Of a DNA stretch of 64,000 bases, positions 1 to 9,695 are shown piece after piece. Origin of the DNA: Paenibacillus sp. W2I17. Lineage in GTDB: Bacteria > Bacillota > Bacilli > Paenibacillales > Paenibacillaceae. Below the pieces are notes generated by a model. It ran no database searches. It was not told where the DNA came from and saw only the letters and a program-made list of their open reading frames with translations. The DNA lies in the NCBI RefSeq assembly GCF_030815985.1, contig NZ_JAUSXM010000001.1, positions 992,001-1,056,000 on the forward strand, written 5' to 3'. The number at the start of each line of letters is the position of its first letter. Position 1 is the first letter of the stretch. The position numbers and the translations under genes are program-made.

Positions 1-36
1 TTTCGCCACCTTCGCATAATCTTCTTCAGAAAGCAT
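1..36 (-). CDS. N-terminal fragment of an unidentified gene running off the left edge
   Basis: Only the first 12 codons lie in the window (MLSEEDYAKVAK). An ATG at 36 is preceded on the minus strand by a GGAGTGG ribosome binding site, so this looks like a real start. The gene is divergent from the DUF1648 protein at 402. DUF1648/SdpI-like membrane proteins often sit beside a small DNA-binding regulator, so a regulator is possible, but 12 residues are too few to assign a family. Confidence 0.45.
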   Translation of the reverse strand, partial: MLSEEDYAKVAK

Positions 37-401
37 AGTATCCACTCCAGTTAATGTGATTTTTACTTCACAATTTTACCAAGTGAACTTTATTTTATGG
101 TGATAAAAGTTGATTATAACTAAACTTTACTGCCCTGTACCTACACAGAATTTTAAACAGATGTACTTACCATAATTCAGTTGTCAGATGAGTATCGCTG
201 CGTAGCAAAAAGGTCTGACAAATGTTAATTTCACCCATGTAGTCAATAAAATCAATTATAATTAAATTTATATTCAAGTCGATTACTTACCCTAAGTTAA
301 AACGATAAACATACGCAAAAAGACATAGTGATGCATCGCATATGCTCTAAAGGTTATAGAGTTTTCGAATACACACTTATGTATAAGAGGAGGCGAATGA
401 T
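37..401. other. Divergent intergenic region
   Basis: AT-rich spacer of 365 bases between two divergent starts. Two similar AT-rich blocks, GTTGATTATAACTAAACTT near 109 and ATCAATTATAATTAAATTT near 249, could be paired binding sites for a local regulator. No open frame with a ribosome binding site was found. Confidence 0.3.
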
Positions 402-1487
402 ATGACGATAATGCCTGTTATAGTAATGATCTTTGTATTTGTACCTACCATTGTACTCATGGTAAGCATGCCTTATTTAACAAGAGAGACGATTAGTTTT
501 GGGGTCACCGTCAGCGCTGTACAATTTCATAGCGAACCTCTACGCCAGATGCGGAAGTCATATGCTAGGATTAGTGCTACCTTTCATACCATCCTATTCA
601 TTGTTTGTATCATCTGCCTAATATACGGTGATGAACATTCCAAGCAACAAAGTTGGATCATTGTCGCTTATTCACTCGCCATGGCCGTAATCTCCCTAGT
701 CATAAACATTAGCTATCATTTCAAAATGAAAAGTTTACTACCTATGCTGCCAATTGCTCTGGAACCATCGATCATAGCAGTGGACACTGGTTTTCGGAAA
801 AGAAACATTAGCTTGTCTAGTAATTGGTTCCTCATCCATGTTTTCATTATTGTTGTTGGTATTGTAACTGTGCTACTCAACTACGAACTAATTCCTGACC
901 AGATTCCGATCCATTACAACAGCAGTTGGAACGTAGACGGCTATGCAGCTAAATCTTATAGTTCTGTGTTTATGCCTACGATAATGCAAGTGTTCTTAAT
1001 ACTTGTGTTCATATTTGAGAATTGGAGTATTCGCAGAGTGAAGCAGCAGGTTCAACCCACTGATCCGAACCGTTCCATCAGACAAGACGTAACTTTCCGC
1101 CGTACTTGGTCAAGTTTCATGATTACAGCAAGCTTCTTAATAGTTATCCTGTTGTCCGTCGTGCAACTAAATATGATATCTCTGCTTAACATCAATTTCG
1201 CTATTCCAATTATCCTAATCATAATAGCCTTTATCATCCTATACGCCTTAGCCTTATCGTTCTGGGCTGGTCAGGGCGGAAGCCGCTTGGAGCAATCGGC
1301 AGAGCGCTCCAATTTCAGACCTTTCCATGATGATGATAAATGGCTATTAGGTATGATTTATTTCAATCGCAAGGATTCAAACCTAATCGTCGAGAAAAGA
1401 TTCGGAGTCGGCTGGGGATTAAATTTCGGTCACCCAGTATGCTGGCTGATTTTGCTCGGAATTATCGTACTGTTAGTTGTGGTGTAA
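402..1487 (+). CDS. DUF1648 / DUF5808 multi-pass membrane protein
   Basis: A 361-residue integral membrane protein with about eight hydrophobic segments (roughly residues 4-24, 58-76, 86-106, 141-161, 190-207, 238-256, 264-288 and 345-361). Residues about 160-185 carry the DUF1648 signature (LIPDQIPIHYN then a Gly/Lys pair), the domain found in SdpI-type immunity proteins. The end (DDDKWLLGMIYFNRKD, RFGVGWGLNFG) is a DUF5808 motif. Start ATG 402 follows GAGGAGG at good spacing. It is transcribed alone, away from the partial gene at the left edge. The molecular role is unknown; relatives include bacteriocin immunity proteins and sensors that sequester regulators, but nothing here proves either. 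Confidence 0.8.
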   Translation: MTIMPVIVMIFVFVPTIVLMVSMPYLTRETISFGVTVSAVQFHSEPLRQMRKSYARISATFHTILFIVCIICLIYGDEHSKQQSWIIVAYSLAMAVISLVINISYHFKMKSLLPMLPIALEPSIIAVDTGFRKRNISLSSNWFLIHVFIIVVGIVTVLLNYELIPDQIPIHYNSSWNVDGYAAKSYSSVFMPTIMQVFLILVFIFENWSIRRVKQQVQPTDPNRSIRQDVTFRRTWSSFMITASFLIVILLSVVQLNMISLLNINFAIPIILIIIAFIILYALALSFWAGQGGSRLEQSAERSNFRPFHDDDKWLLGMIYFNRKDSNLIVEKRFGVGWGLNFGHPVCWLILLGIIVLLVVV

Positions 1488-1590
1488 CCAGGCTTTGAGG
1501 TTAGTACTCGCCGGAGTATTCCAGCTAGGGCAGACCTGTGGCGTGATTCGACTTTGATGTTATGCCGGGTGATGGGACTATGTTCTTATC

Positions 1591-1740
1591 CATTCAATCG
1601 GTACAAGTTCTTGGCTTGGGACAAGAACTTGTACCGATTACATAAAAAGTCGCGATCAGCTAAAGAAACTCTTAACCTATACAACAAAAAAAGCCGCTAT
1701 GATAGCGACTAAAAGTACAATGTTCCTTTCGATTCTTAAG
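1591..1740 (-). repeat. Dispersed intergenic repeat, copy 1 (full length)
   Basis: Contains a perfect 18-base inverted repeat (AATCGGTACAAGTTCTTG at 1596-1613 and its complement at 1622-1639) followed by the family core AAAAAAAGCCGCT..AGCGACT at 1685-1710. Other copies lie near 6550, 9520, 12690 (decayed), 19127 (partial), 28525, 29991, 41961, 47830 and 56385 (partial). Confidence 0.75.
1683..1712 (-). terminator. Intrinsic terminator of the EIIA gene and bgl-type PTS operon
   Basis: On the minus strand AGTCGCTA-TCA-TAGCGGCT forms an eight-pair stem (one G-U) followed by seven T. It lies about 70 bases past the stop of the EIIA gene. The hairpin is the conserved core of the dispersed repeat family. 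Confidence 0.75.
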
Positions 1741-1780
1741 TAGCCAGAGTATTTAACGATATCAAGATGAGAATTAATGG

Positions 1781-2284
1781 CTATTTTGCTGTTACCAATA
1801 AAATTATTTGCTCTGAAGCAGTCACATTTCCAGATGAAATCGGTTTTTCTACATGTTCTATTACATCGGCATTTGTGATAACAAGTGGGGTTATGATGTC
1901 TTTTGCTTTTTCTTTCACCAAATTTAGATCAACGGTTACAAGCAAATCCCCCGCTTTGACTTTTTTTCCTTCGGTAACATGTGTGGTAAATCCTTCACCC
2001 TTCATGGATACAGTCTCAAGACCGATATGGATTAAAATTTCTGCACCATTTTGAGCCCTTATCACAACCGCATGTTTTCTCGGAAATACTCGTACGACTT
2101 CGCCTTCAATTGGTGCATATATTTTTCCTTCCGAAGGAATAATGGCAACGCCTTCTCCCATCATCTTTTCTGAAAAAACGGGATCTGGTACCTCTTCTAT
2201 GCTCACTAATTTGCCTGTTGCATAAGCCTTCAATTCAATCGTTTTTGACACGTCTTCTTTTTTTCCAAACAAGTTTTTAAACAT
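1781..2284 (-). CDS. PTS glucose/beta-glucoside EIIA component, stand-alone
   Basis: A 168-residue soluble EIIA of the glucose superfamily. It takes phosphate from HPr and passes it to EIIB. The phosphorylated His (H86, in LIHIGLETV) and partner His (H71, in RKHAVVI) are both present. The start is placed at the Met beginning MFKNLFGKKED because AAAGGAAA lies nine bases ahead of it; longer versions (to 2356) lack a ribosome binding site. Last gene of the operon EIIBC - 6-phospho-beta-glucosidase - EIIA. The EIIBC at 3937 has no EIIA domain, so this gene probably supplies it. Confidence 0.88.
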   Translation of the reverse strand: MFKNLFGKKEDVSKTIELKAYATGKLVSIEEVPDPVFSEKMMGEGVAIIPSEGKIYAPIEGEVVRVFPRKHAVVIRAQNGAEILIHIGLETVSMKGEGFTTHVTEGKKVKAGDLLVTVDLNLVKEKAKDIITPLVITNADVIEHVEKPISSGNVTASEQIILLVTAK

Positions 2285-2426
2285 AACGATCATTTCCTTT
2301 ATTTTTAGTCTAGTCTTGGAAAAATGATTACCGTCCTGGATCAGTATATCTTTCAAATGACTCCAAGACGGTATATCTAATTACTTTTAAAATGGAGCAG
2401 CAGGTATGAAAGTTCTAGAAGCTCTA

Positions 2427-3887
<1,461 letters not shown>

Positions 3888-3936
3888 CTATTAAAAATTA
3901 ATTTTAAGCGTTCTCAAAACTTAATCGTACAGCGTC

Positions 3937-5325
3937 TTATTTTTCAATTAACGTGTCTTCATCCACACCCAGTATACGAGTAGCAACAAAACCACCAACA
4001 AATGCTATTAACATCGTTATAATTGCCATGAAGAAATTGAATAACGTTCCATCGGGATTAATGAAAGCGATAACACTAGCAATACCAGGTGATGAAAAAC
4101 TATACTCTACGACCTGCATTAACCCTGCAAACAGGCCAGCTATAGCCCCACCAATGATCGCCCCTATAAATGGACGTTTAAACTTAGTTAATACTCCGAA
4201 GATTGCGGGCTCTGTAATACCGAAAGAAGCGGTAATGCCCGTAGACATGGCCACAGATTTGGATTCCTTGTTCTTTAACAGCATGCTTGTCGCAATGGAA
4301 GCCCCTGCAACCGCAAGATTGCCGGCCAACAAACCCGTCATAACAAAACCTTCGTATCCATTCTCCGTGAAAGAAAGAAAGATCGCAGGATATAATGCAG
4401 TCCCTGTACCACTGAAAATTAATACAGGTGCGAGTCCACCCATAACTCCAACAGAGAACCAGCCAAGGTTAGCATGAAGCCATGCCAGGCCTATTGCAAT
4501 GTAGCTTCCCAGCCAAGTTGCCAATGGACCGATTGCAATCAAAGCGACTGGGACTGCAATAATCATAGTAATGGTAGGTACTACAAAAAATTTGATGGAT
4601 TTAGGAATACGTTTTTCCAGTGGATGATAAATGGCAGACATAAAGAGCACACTGAACACGACTGGCAAAACCGAACTTCCGTAGTCTACAGCTGTGATAG
4701 GGATACCTACAAAATTAAGTCCTTTACCCCCGCTAATGCTACCAGTAACAAACACACCACCTAATAGGGCACCCAACATGGGTGTAACATTCAATTTTTT
4801 TGCCGTATTATATCCTACATAGATGGGTAAAAAAGTGAAAGCCGCTTGGTAAATCGCATTCAGAACGATATACGTTCCAGACTCGGGACTCATTCCGAAA
4901 AAGGTAGTGCATACAACGAGAATGGCACTAATTAAACCACCGGCCACGATAATGGGTAACACGGGCACAAACGAACCAGAGATGAAATCAATCGCTTTCA
5001 ACAATAAGGATCGAAGACCCTTTTTTGTCTTTTCAGGTGCACCTTGCGAATCTTCTTCGGCTGCAGCCTTTTTGAACTCTCCTAACTTTAAAAAGTCTAG
5101 ATAAACAGCTTCAACTCCAGGGCCAATAATGATCTGATATTCATCATTACGCATGACCATACCAAGAACCCCGTTGATTTTTTTGATCGATTGTTCATCT
5201 TTTGTTTTTGCTGGATCATTGACTGTCAGACGTAGTCTTGTCGCACAGTGTGTTACGCTTCGAATATTAGATGTCCCCCCGGCAGCATCAAGAATATCCT
5301 GAACAAGCGTTTTATTTGAAGCCAT
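3937..5325 (-). CDS. PTS beta-glucoside EIIBC component
   Basis: A 462-residue sugar permease. The N-terminal EIIB domain (about 1-85) has the phosphocysteine motif HCATRLRL (C27). A linker is followed by an EIIC domain with about ten membrane segments including the conserved GITEPAIFG loop. The EIIA domain of BglP-type proteins is missing and is encoded at 1781. The start ATG 5325 follows a GGTGGGTGGGA run; the frame stays open upstream to 5463 but that part looks non-coding. First gene of the operon; a cre-like site lies at 5470 and RpiR regulator 5598 is just upstream. Confidence 0.9.
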   Translation of the reverse strand: MASNKTLVQDILDAAGGTSNIRSVTHCATRLRLTVNDPAKTKDEQSIKKINGVLGMVMRNDEYQIIIGPGVEAVYLDFLKLGEFKKAAAEEDSQGAPEKTKKGLRSLLLKAIDFISGSFVPVLPIIVAGGLISAILVVCTTFFGMSPESGTYIVLNAIYQAAFTFLPIYVGYNTAKKLNVTPMLGALLGGVFVTGSISGGKGLNFVGIPITAVDYGSSVLPVVFSVLFMSAIYHPLEKRIPKSIKFFVVPTITMIIAVPVALIAIGPLATWLGSYIAIGLAWLHANLGWFSVGVMGGLAPVLIFSGTGTALYPAIFLSFTENGYEGFVMTGLLAGNLAVAGASIATSMLLKNKESKSVAMSTGITASFGITEPAIFGVLTKFKRPFIGAIIGGAIAGLFAGLMQVVEYSFSSPGIASVIAFINPDGTLFNFFMAIITMLIAFVGGFVATRILGVDEDTLIEK

Positions 5326-5469
5326 ATTCCCACCCACCCTACCCCTTTTTTTGGATATCTTCATGTTCAATGCTTTAATTTTTGAAGATGAAGTATACTG
5401 TAATTTCATTATATTTATTTGAAAAACAAAGTTGGGGACAAAATCTGTACCCCAGATTTTCAATAGTGC

Positions 5470-5483
5470 TGAAAACGTTTACC
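5470..5483. promoter_or_regulatory. Probable CcpA cre site of the PTS operon
   Basis: TGAAAACGTTTACC matches 13 of 14 positions of the consensus TGWAARCGYTWNCW. It lies about 145 bases before the EIIBC start, between that gene and the terminator of the RpiR gene, where a promoter should be. Catabolite repression of beta-glucoside uptake is expected for Firmicutes. Confidence 0.65.
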
Positions 5484-5514
5484 TGCTCTTTGAGTCCGCT
5501 TAAAAAATTTGATT

Positions 5515-5551
5515 GCAATAAAAAGAAACCTAACGTCAAAACGTTGGTTTC
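5515..5551 (-). terminator. Intrinsic terminator after the RpiR gene
   Basis: On the minus strand GAAACCAACGT-TTTG-ACGTTAGGTTTC pairs with a single bulge and is followed by TTTTTATT. It separates the RpiR gene from the PTS operon, so the two are transcribed separately. Confidence 0.7.
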
Positions 5552-5597
5552 CTAGGGTATTTAATTTGAGGAAGCTCAACATTGCAGAGGTTATCAG

Positions 5598-6383
5598 CTA
5601 TTTTCCATACTTTTTTATATATGTCGCATATATGCTTTCGAGATAATATTTAAGAGCATAGATTGTATATACACTTCGGCTTTGAGAAAGATCAGAACTG
5701 CTTAGATACCATACCTCATTATAGTGTTTCTCATATAACTCCTTGTGAATGGTGGTGATTAGCACCTTATGCGTATCTAGGGAATTGACCATATCGAATG
5801 ATACATTTGCAAAAAAACCGGCAACGGACAGAACAACCAACATATCGTCCTGATTCAAATTCTCAAGCACAGGGTTATCTTCAAACTTATTTGAAATAAC
5901 TCTAACAATTTTACCGGATAAAATCATAGCCTTTTGAAAATCACTGCACTGGTCGCTATAAACGTCGGAAGTCAAAAAAACAATCTGCTTGCTTTGATGG
6001 ATTTTTGTAACTACCCGCTCTAGAAAATCAGGTGTGAGGTGGCGATCACATTCCAAAGCCATCTCGTATAGGTGATTGGCAACGGAATGTTCTTCACTGG
6101 TGGCCGGTATTCCAAATCGATAAAAACTATAATTACTATAAAAATCGTCGAATTGCTTTTTTAAATCCTTGAAATTGTTGTATCCCAAGCTCTGTGCCAG
6201 CCGCCTGACAGTTGCACGACTGACAAAGCATTCATCTGCAATGTCATAAACATTGAGTTCATGTAATCGATTGTAATTCTCTAGTAGATATTTGGCGAGC
6301 ATCACATTGGTATCATTATCTGAGGTTTCATTAATAATGCTAATTAAGGAGTTCAATAGTCCCCAACGATTAATATAGTCCAT
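5598..6383 (-). CDS. MurR/RpiR family transcriptional regulator
   Basis: A 261-residue regulator with an N-terminal helix-turn-helix (IADECFVSRATVRRLAQSLGY, about residues 52-72) and a C-terminal SIS sugar-isomerase-type sensing domain (about 115-250). Start 6383 is chosen because AGAGAGTG lies at proper spacing; the frame extends to 6422 without one. It precedes and points into the beta-glucoside PTS operon but has its own terminator, so it is probably the operon-specific regulator responding to a phosphosugar. The SIS part is divergent, so the ligand cannot be guessed. Confidence 0.85.
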   Translation of the reverse strand: MDYINRWGLLNSLISIINETSDNDTNVMLAKYLLENYNRLHELNVYDIADECFVSRATVRRLAQSLGYNNFKDLKKQFDDFYSNYSFYRFGIPATSEEHSVANHLYEMALECDRHLTPDFLERVVTKIHQSKQIVFLTSDVYSDQCSDFQKAMILSGKIVRVISNKFEDNPVLENLNQDDMLVVLSVAGFFANVSFDMVNSLDTHKVLITTIHKELYEKHYNEVWYLSSSDLSQSRSVYTIYALKYYLESIYATYIKKYGK

Positions 6384-6548
6384 ATAGATCACTCTCTTTT
6401 CTTCGTTGTGTGGGAATAGCATAGTTATTTCTTCATGTTACCCTTTGTTAATATAATTATTCTCATGAGGAATAAGCAAGCAACATAAAAATCTTTTTTG
6501 AAGAAAAGCTGACCTTTAGAATCACAAACCTGTACCATACCCATAATA

Positions 6549-6590
6549 TAAAAAAAGTCGCTATAATAGCGACTAGAATGGAGTTCTATG
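6549..6590 (-). repeat. Dispersed intergenic repeat, copy 2 (terminator core)
   Basis: AGTCGCTA-TAA-TAGCGACT (6556-6574) is a perfect eight-base stem with an A-run to its left, hence a minus-strand terminator for the isochorismatase-like gene at 6614. It is a shortened family member lacking the GGTACAAG inverted-repeat arm. Confidence 0.65.
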
Positions 6591-6613
6591 CTTGGGGCTG
6601 AGTTATCTGTTTT

Positions 6614-7264
6614 CTACACGGATATAAGTTCTAAGTTCCGTATAATTTCAGAGGAAGATATGACTGAAACATTAATATTGTTCATCTCTGCTAGCCCTTT
6701 CTCATACAGTCCAGATATAGCATCATCGGCCATAACCACCTTAAAATCTCTTTCGCTGGCTTCATAAATACTGGTTCGAGGACAATTGGGGAAATTACAG
6801 CCTATAAAAACTAACGTATCAATCTCTTTTTCTGCTAAAAATTGTTCAAGGCGAGTTTGGTAAAAAGCCCCCCATCTGGGTTTATACATAGCCCAATCGA
6901 GTTCTCCCAATTGTTGAAATTTCCCGCTAAGGAGTTCCTCTCCATGGAGATCGGGGCTGTTTGCAGGTCTTACTGCACTAACCAGATTAGCTCCATCTGT
7001 ATTGGGCACCACAAAATGCAATCCATTCTCCACGACTTCCCTTCGACAAAGATCCACATTTGAGCCATCCGTTTTATATAGTCGAACAACGTGAATAATA
7101 GGACGCTTAGCTTTCCGAAAAGCATTCGTAATCAACTCTATCGTTGGTAAAAGTTCAGCAGTACCTTTAATTTCCGCAATCGATCCAGGAAGTGAATTAT
7201 CCTTTTGTAAATCGATGGTTATCAAAGCGGTTCGGCTCCAATCGGGTTCAGTGTATCGTGACAT
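6614..7264 (-). CDS. Isochorismatase-family cysteine hydrolase
   Basis: A 216-residue alpha/beta hydrolase of the isochorismatase-like group (nicotinamidase, carbamoylsarcosine amidase and others). The Asp-Lys-Cys triad is visible: D18 in TIDLQ, K128 in MYKPRWGAF and C161 in NCPRTSIYEAS. Start 7264 has GGAGG nine bases upstream; the alternative at 7273 abuts the Shine-Dalgarno. Substrate is not predictable. A decayed copy of the same gene lies at 12835-13441, still recognisable in DNA and protein, pointing to a past duplication or two acquisitions. Confidence 0.85.
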   Translation of the reverse strand: MSRYTEPDWSRTALITIDLQKDNSLPGSIAEIKGTAELLPTIELITNAFRKAKRPIIHVVRLYKTDGSNVDLCRREVVENGLHFVVPNTDGANLVSAVRPANSPDLHGEELLSGKFQQLGELDWAMYKPRWGAFYQTRLEQFLAEKEIDTLVFIGCNFPNCPRTSIYEASERDFKVVMADDAISGLYEKGLAEMNNINVSVISSSEIIRNLELISV

Positions 7265-7339
7265 ATCTATCATCCTCCATAGTCTTTAGTCGATTCATTA
7301 TTACATCGATTATAGGTGATCTAATTGTCTTATACATGG

Positions 7340-8044
7340 CTAATTCATTTTAAATTTATAACCCAGTCCCCATACGGTTCTTATCATTGAGGATGCCTCG
7401 GGTGAAACCAGATCGAGCTTTTCCCGGATTCGTTTGATATGCGTGTCTACAGTACGATAATCAACAATATAATCATAATTCCATACATTTTGTAAAATAT
7501 TCTCTCTCGAAAACAATTTGTCTGGTGACGATGCTAAGTAAAATAACAATTCATATTCCTTAGTCGTCAGAAAAACCTCTTTCCCTTTGGACTTCAATTT
7601 GTGATCCTCTTCAATAACGAAATCACGCAGTTTCAATGTTCTCTGAGAAGAGATGTTATCATTACCAATGCCTTGATTTCTCCGAACTACGCTTTTTATA
7701 CGATGAACCACTTCACGAGGACTAAATGGTTTGGTTACATAATCATCTGCTCCTGCTTCAAAACCTTGAATGACATCCATTTCGCTAGCCTTTGCGGTAA
7801 CAATAAGTATAGGTGTTGATTTGTATTGACGTATACGCGAAGTCAGAAAAATGCCATCCATCCCTGGTAACATAACATCCAGAATCAAAAGGTCGTAATC
7901 AAAACTCAATGCCTTGTCTAGGCCACTCTCTCCTGTTTCAGCTTCTTCTACATGGAAACCTTCTCTCTCTAAGTAAAACCGCAGCAGATTACGAATTCGC
8001 AACTCATCTTCAACAATTAAAATTTTATTAGAATGCAGTACCAT
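7340..8044 (-). CDS. OmpR/PhoB-family response regulator, ResD-like
   Basis: A 234-residue response regulator: receiver domain 1-120 (acidic pocket VEDE, phospho-acceptor D56 in LILDVMLPG, switch Lys K105 in VTKPFSPRE) and a C-terminal winged helix (TTKEYELL ... RTVDTHIKRIREKL ... WGLGYKF). The wording is close to ResD of the ResDE system. No kinase gene is adjacent; instead it follows an HxlR regulator whose end it overlaps by 17 bases, so they are co-translated. Start 8044 has AGGAGG nine bases upstream. An orphan regulator or one served by a distant kinase. Confidence 0.87.
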   Translation of the reverse strand: MVLHSNKILIVEDELRIRNLLRFYLEREGFHVEEAETGESGLDKALSFDYDLLILDVMLPGMDGIFLTSRIRQYKSTPILIVTAKASEMDVIQGFEAGADDYVTKPFSPREVVHRIKSVVRRNQGIGNDNISSQRTLKLRDFVIEEDHKLKSKGKEVFLTTKEYELLFYLASSPDKLFSRENILQNVWNYDYIVDYRTVDTHIKRIREKLDLVSPEASSMIRTVWGLGYKFKMN

Positions 8045-8387
8045 CTCTCCTATCCTCCTTATTCGTTGTATGCTCATCCCCAGTGATCAGAAAATGGGTA
8101 TAGCTCCATTCAATGAGATTAGGTATAAAAGAAGATAATGTCTTTCCCTTTTCAGTTAATACATACATTGCATAAGCTTCATTGGACGTAAAGTGCTTCG
8201 TAATCAATCGTTCTTTTTGAAGATCTTCTAACCTTCTTGCCAGCATCATTTCAGAAATTCCGCTAATCTCCCGATAGATCTCTTTAAATTTTTTAGGACT
8301 ATCTAAGAGCTCGTAAAGTATATGGATACTCCACCGTCTAGTAATAATGTTATAGGTTGAAACGAGTTTTTCACTGATTATTTCCAT
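8028..8387 (-). CDS. HxlR-family winged-helix regulator
   Basis: A 119-residue HxlR/MarR-like repressor. The family pattern is clear: TRRWSIHILYEL, PKKFKEIYREISGISEMMLARRLEDLQ and VLTEKGKTL. HxlR proteins sense aldehydes, quinones or redox stress and usually control a neighbouring oxidoreductase. A palindrome ATATGCTGTAGCATAT sits 27 bases ahead of its start, and near-identical copies lie ahead of the FMN reductase at 8613, so it probably represses itself and that gene. The response regulator at 7340 overlaps its 3' end. Confidence 0.85.
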   Translation of the reverse strand: MEIISEKLVSTYNIITRRWSIHILYELLDSPKKFKEIYREISGISEMMLARRLEDLQKERLITKHFTSNEAYAMYVLTEKGKTLSSFIPNLIEWSYTHFLITGDEHTTNKEDRRDGTAF

Positions 8388-8414
8388 TTAAATTTTCCTC
8401 ATAATCATCTAATT

Positions 8415-8430
8415 ATATGCTGTAGCATAT
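8415..8430. promoter_or_regulatory. Palindromic operator, probable HxlR site 1
   Basis: ATATGCTGTAGCATAT is a palindrome with one central mismatch pair, 27 bases upstream of the HxlR gene. It shares 15 of 16 bases with the perfect palindrome at 9356 and the core at 9428, so the same protein probably binds all three. The rest of 8388-8612 holds no gene. Confidence 0.6.
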
Positions 8431-8612
8431 ATCTGTTTTCAAATACTGCTATATAGTAGGTTCGTGTTTATATGGTAACTTGGAATATATCTCATTAATC
8501 ACCTGGTAATTTCTGTAGTCCGTTGTCCACATTCCCCTAGAAATAGATCATCTTCATTTGAAGATAATACACTGGGAAGGGCCCTCCCTCCATTTTGAGA
8601 TAACTTCATCGT

Positions 8613-9155
8613 TTAATTTTCGATCAGTTTAGTATGCATAAACACAATTTCTTCGGCTAGTTTTTCTAGTCGGACTAGAACCTCTTCATTTTCCACAGTT
8701 TGATCAATTCCAAAATGATCTTTGTTTAGATAAACATAACTGGGGGCTATATATGCTCGAAAAAAGCCAGCAATAGGTTTGAGTTGATTTTCAATGACAA
8801 GATAATGCTGATAGGTTCCACCTGTAGCTACAAAACCCATCACTTTATGTTGGAAGCTTTGTACAGGCAACAGATCAAAGATATTTTTCAAAACACCGGT
8901 AATGGACGATTGGTAAATAGGAGAGCCAATTACATAACAATCAGCACTTAATATTTTTTCAATGACGGTATTGGTGTGTTCGTTATATTTATCCAGTTGC
9001 CGTCCATCACAAAATTCAATATTTTTGTAATCACGAAGGTCTAACAATTCTGTCTCAATCTCAGGATACTTACTTTTGGCTCGTTGAAGAACAACATTAA
9101 TTGCAGCAGGTGTCTTACTACCCAGTAGGGATCCAGATACTCCTAATAATTTCAT
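8613..9155 (-). CDS. NADPH-dependent FMN reductase / quinone reductase family
   Basis: A 180-residue flavodoxin-fold oxidoreductase of the NADPH-dependent FMN reductase group (SsuE, azoreductase-like). The N-terminal phosphate-binding loop is LGVSGSLLGSKT; the flavin loop is GSPIYQSSITGVLKNIFD, with FVATGGTYQHY after it. It should reduce FMN, quinones or azo compounds with NADPH. Start ATG 9155 is preceded by GGAGG at seven bases. Two palindromic operators lie upstream at 9356 and 9428, matching the one before the HxlR gene, so it is likely the HxlR target and part of a detoxification response. Confidence 0.85.
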   Translation of the reverse strand: MKLLGVSGSLLGSKTPAAINVVLQRAKSKYPEIETELLDLRDYKNIEFCDGRQLDKYNEHTNTVIEKILSADCYVIGSPIYQSSITGVLKNIFDLLPVQSFQHKVMGFVATGGTYQHYLVIENQLKPIAGFFRAYIAPSYVYLNKDHFGIDQTVENEEVLVRLEKLAEEIVFMHTKLIEN

Positions 9156-9187
9156 GAATTCGCCTCCACAAATGATATATTAGTAAG

Positions 9188-9382
9188 CTAATAGTTAAAG
9201 TGCATGCTTTCTTTTGATGAAATCACTTCATCATGTAACGATCTCTTAGGTAATTGAAGTGGTTCTGAATTAAGAATGGTATGAACATCTTTCAAATGAA
9301 TTTCTTCAGGATCTCTAGCCAGAACATAGCTTAAGGTTGTACATATAAAATAAAAATATGCTATAGCATATAAATTTTGCAT
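9188..9382 (-). CDS. Doubtful small ORF between operator and FMN reductase gene
   Basis: An open frame of 64 codons ends 33 bases before the FMN reductase start. Its first codons run straight through the palindromic operator at 9356, so the annotated start is unlikely. The last 40 or so residues (EEIHLKDVHTILNS ... SMHFNY) are polar and protein-like, so a remnant of a lost gene or a short leader peptide is possible. No family recognised. Confidence 0.22.
   Translation of the reverse strand: MQNLYAIAYFYFICTTLSYVLARDPEEIHLKDVHTILNSEPLQLPKRSLHDEVISSKESMHFNY
9356..9371. promoter_or_regulatory. Palindromic operator, probable HxlR site 2
   Basis: ATATGCTATAGCATAT is a perfect 16-base palindrome, one of three copies of the motif in about 1 kb, upstream of the FMN reductase gene. 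Confidence 0.65.
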
Positions 9383-9427
9383 TGGGATTTTCCATTAGTT
9401 CCCTACACAATCTCTTAAAATTTTTTT

Positions 9428-9441
9428 TATGCTATAGCATA
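9428..9441. promoter_or_regulatory. Palindromic operator, probable HxlR site 3
   Basis: TATGCTATAGCATA is a perfect 14-base palindrome identical in core to the site at 9356. Centre-to-centre spacing is about 71 bases (roughly seven helical turns), compatible with cooperative binding on one face of the DNA. Confidence 0.65.
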
Positions 9442-9517
9442 TATTTTGTTTGATCTTTAACAAATTGTCAACCTTTAGAGGAAACTTTATAGACCCTAGC
9501 CCAAGGTATAACAAGAA

Positions 9518-9612
9518 TCGGCATCGGTAAAAGTTTTGTCCTTAATAAGGGGACGGTTATTTGCCCAATATATTAAAAAGCCGCTAAATTAGCGACTTTT
9601 AATGGGAACATT
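9518..9612 (-). repeat. Dispersed intergenic repeat, copy 3
   Basis: A degenerate GGTAAAAGTTTTGTCC arm is followed by the core AAAAAGCCGCTAAATTAGCGACTTTT at 9575-9600 and AATGGGAACAT. The core is a minus-strand terminator for the MarR gene at 9696. Confidence 0.65.
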
Positions 9613-9695
9613 ACCTTGGTTATGATACTCTGTAGCCGAATTACGTGCGAATAAAGGTCCAATCCTAATTGGTGATTAGGGAGGTATCTGTCACA

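Noticed and set aside
4474..4764. Plus-strand frame inside the EIIBC gene
   Set aside because: Shadow of the permease gene on the other strand; no ribosome binding site and composition unlike a soluble protein.
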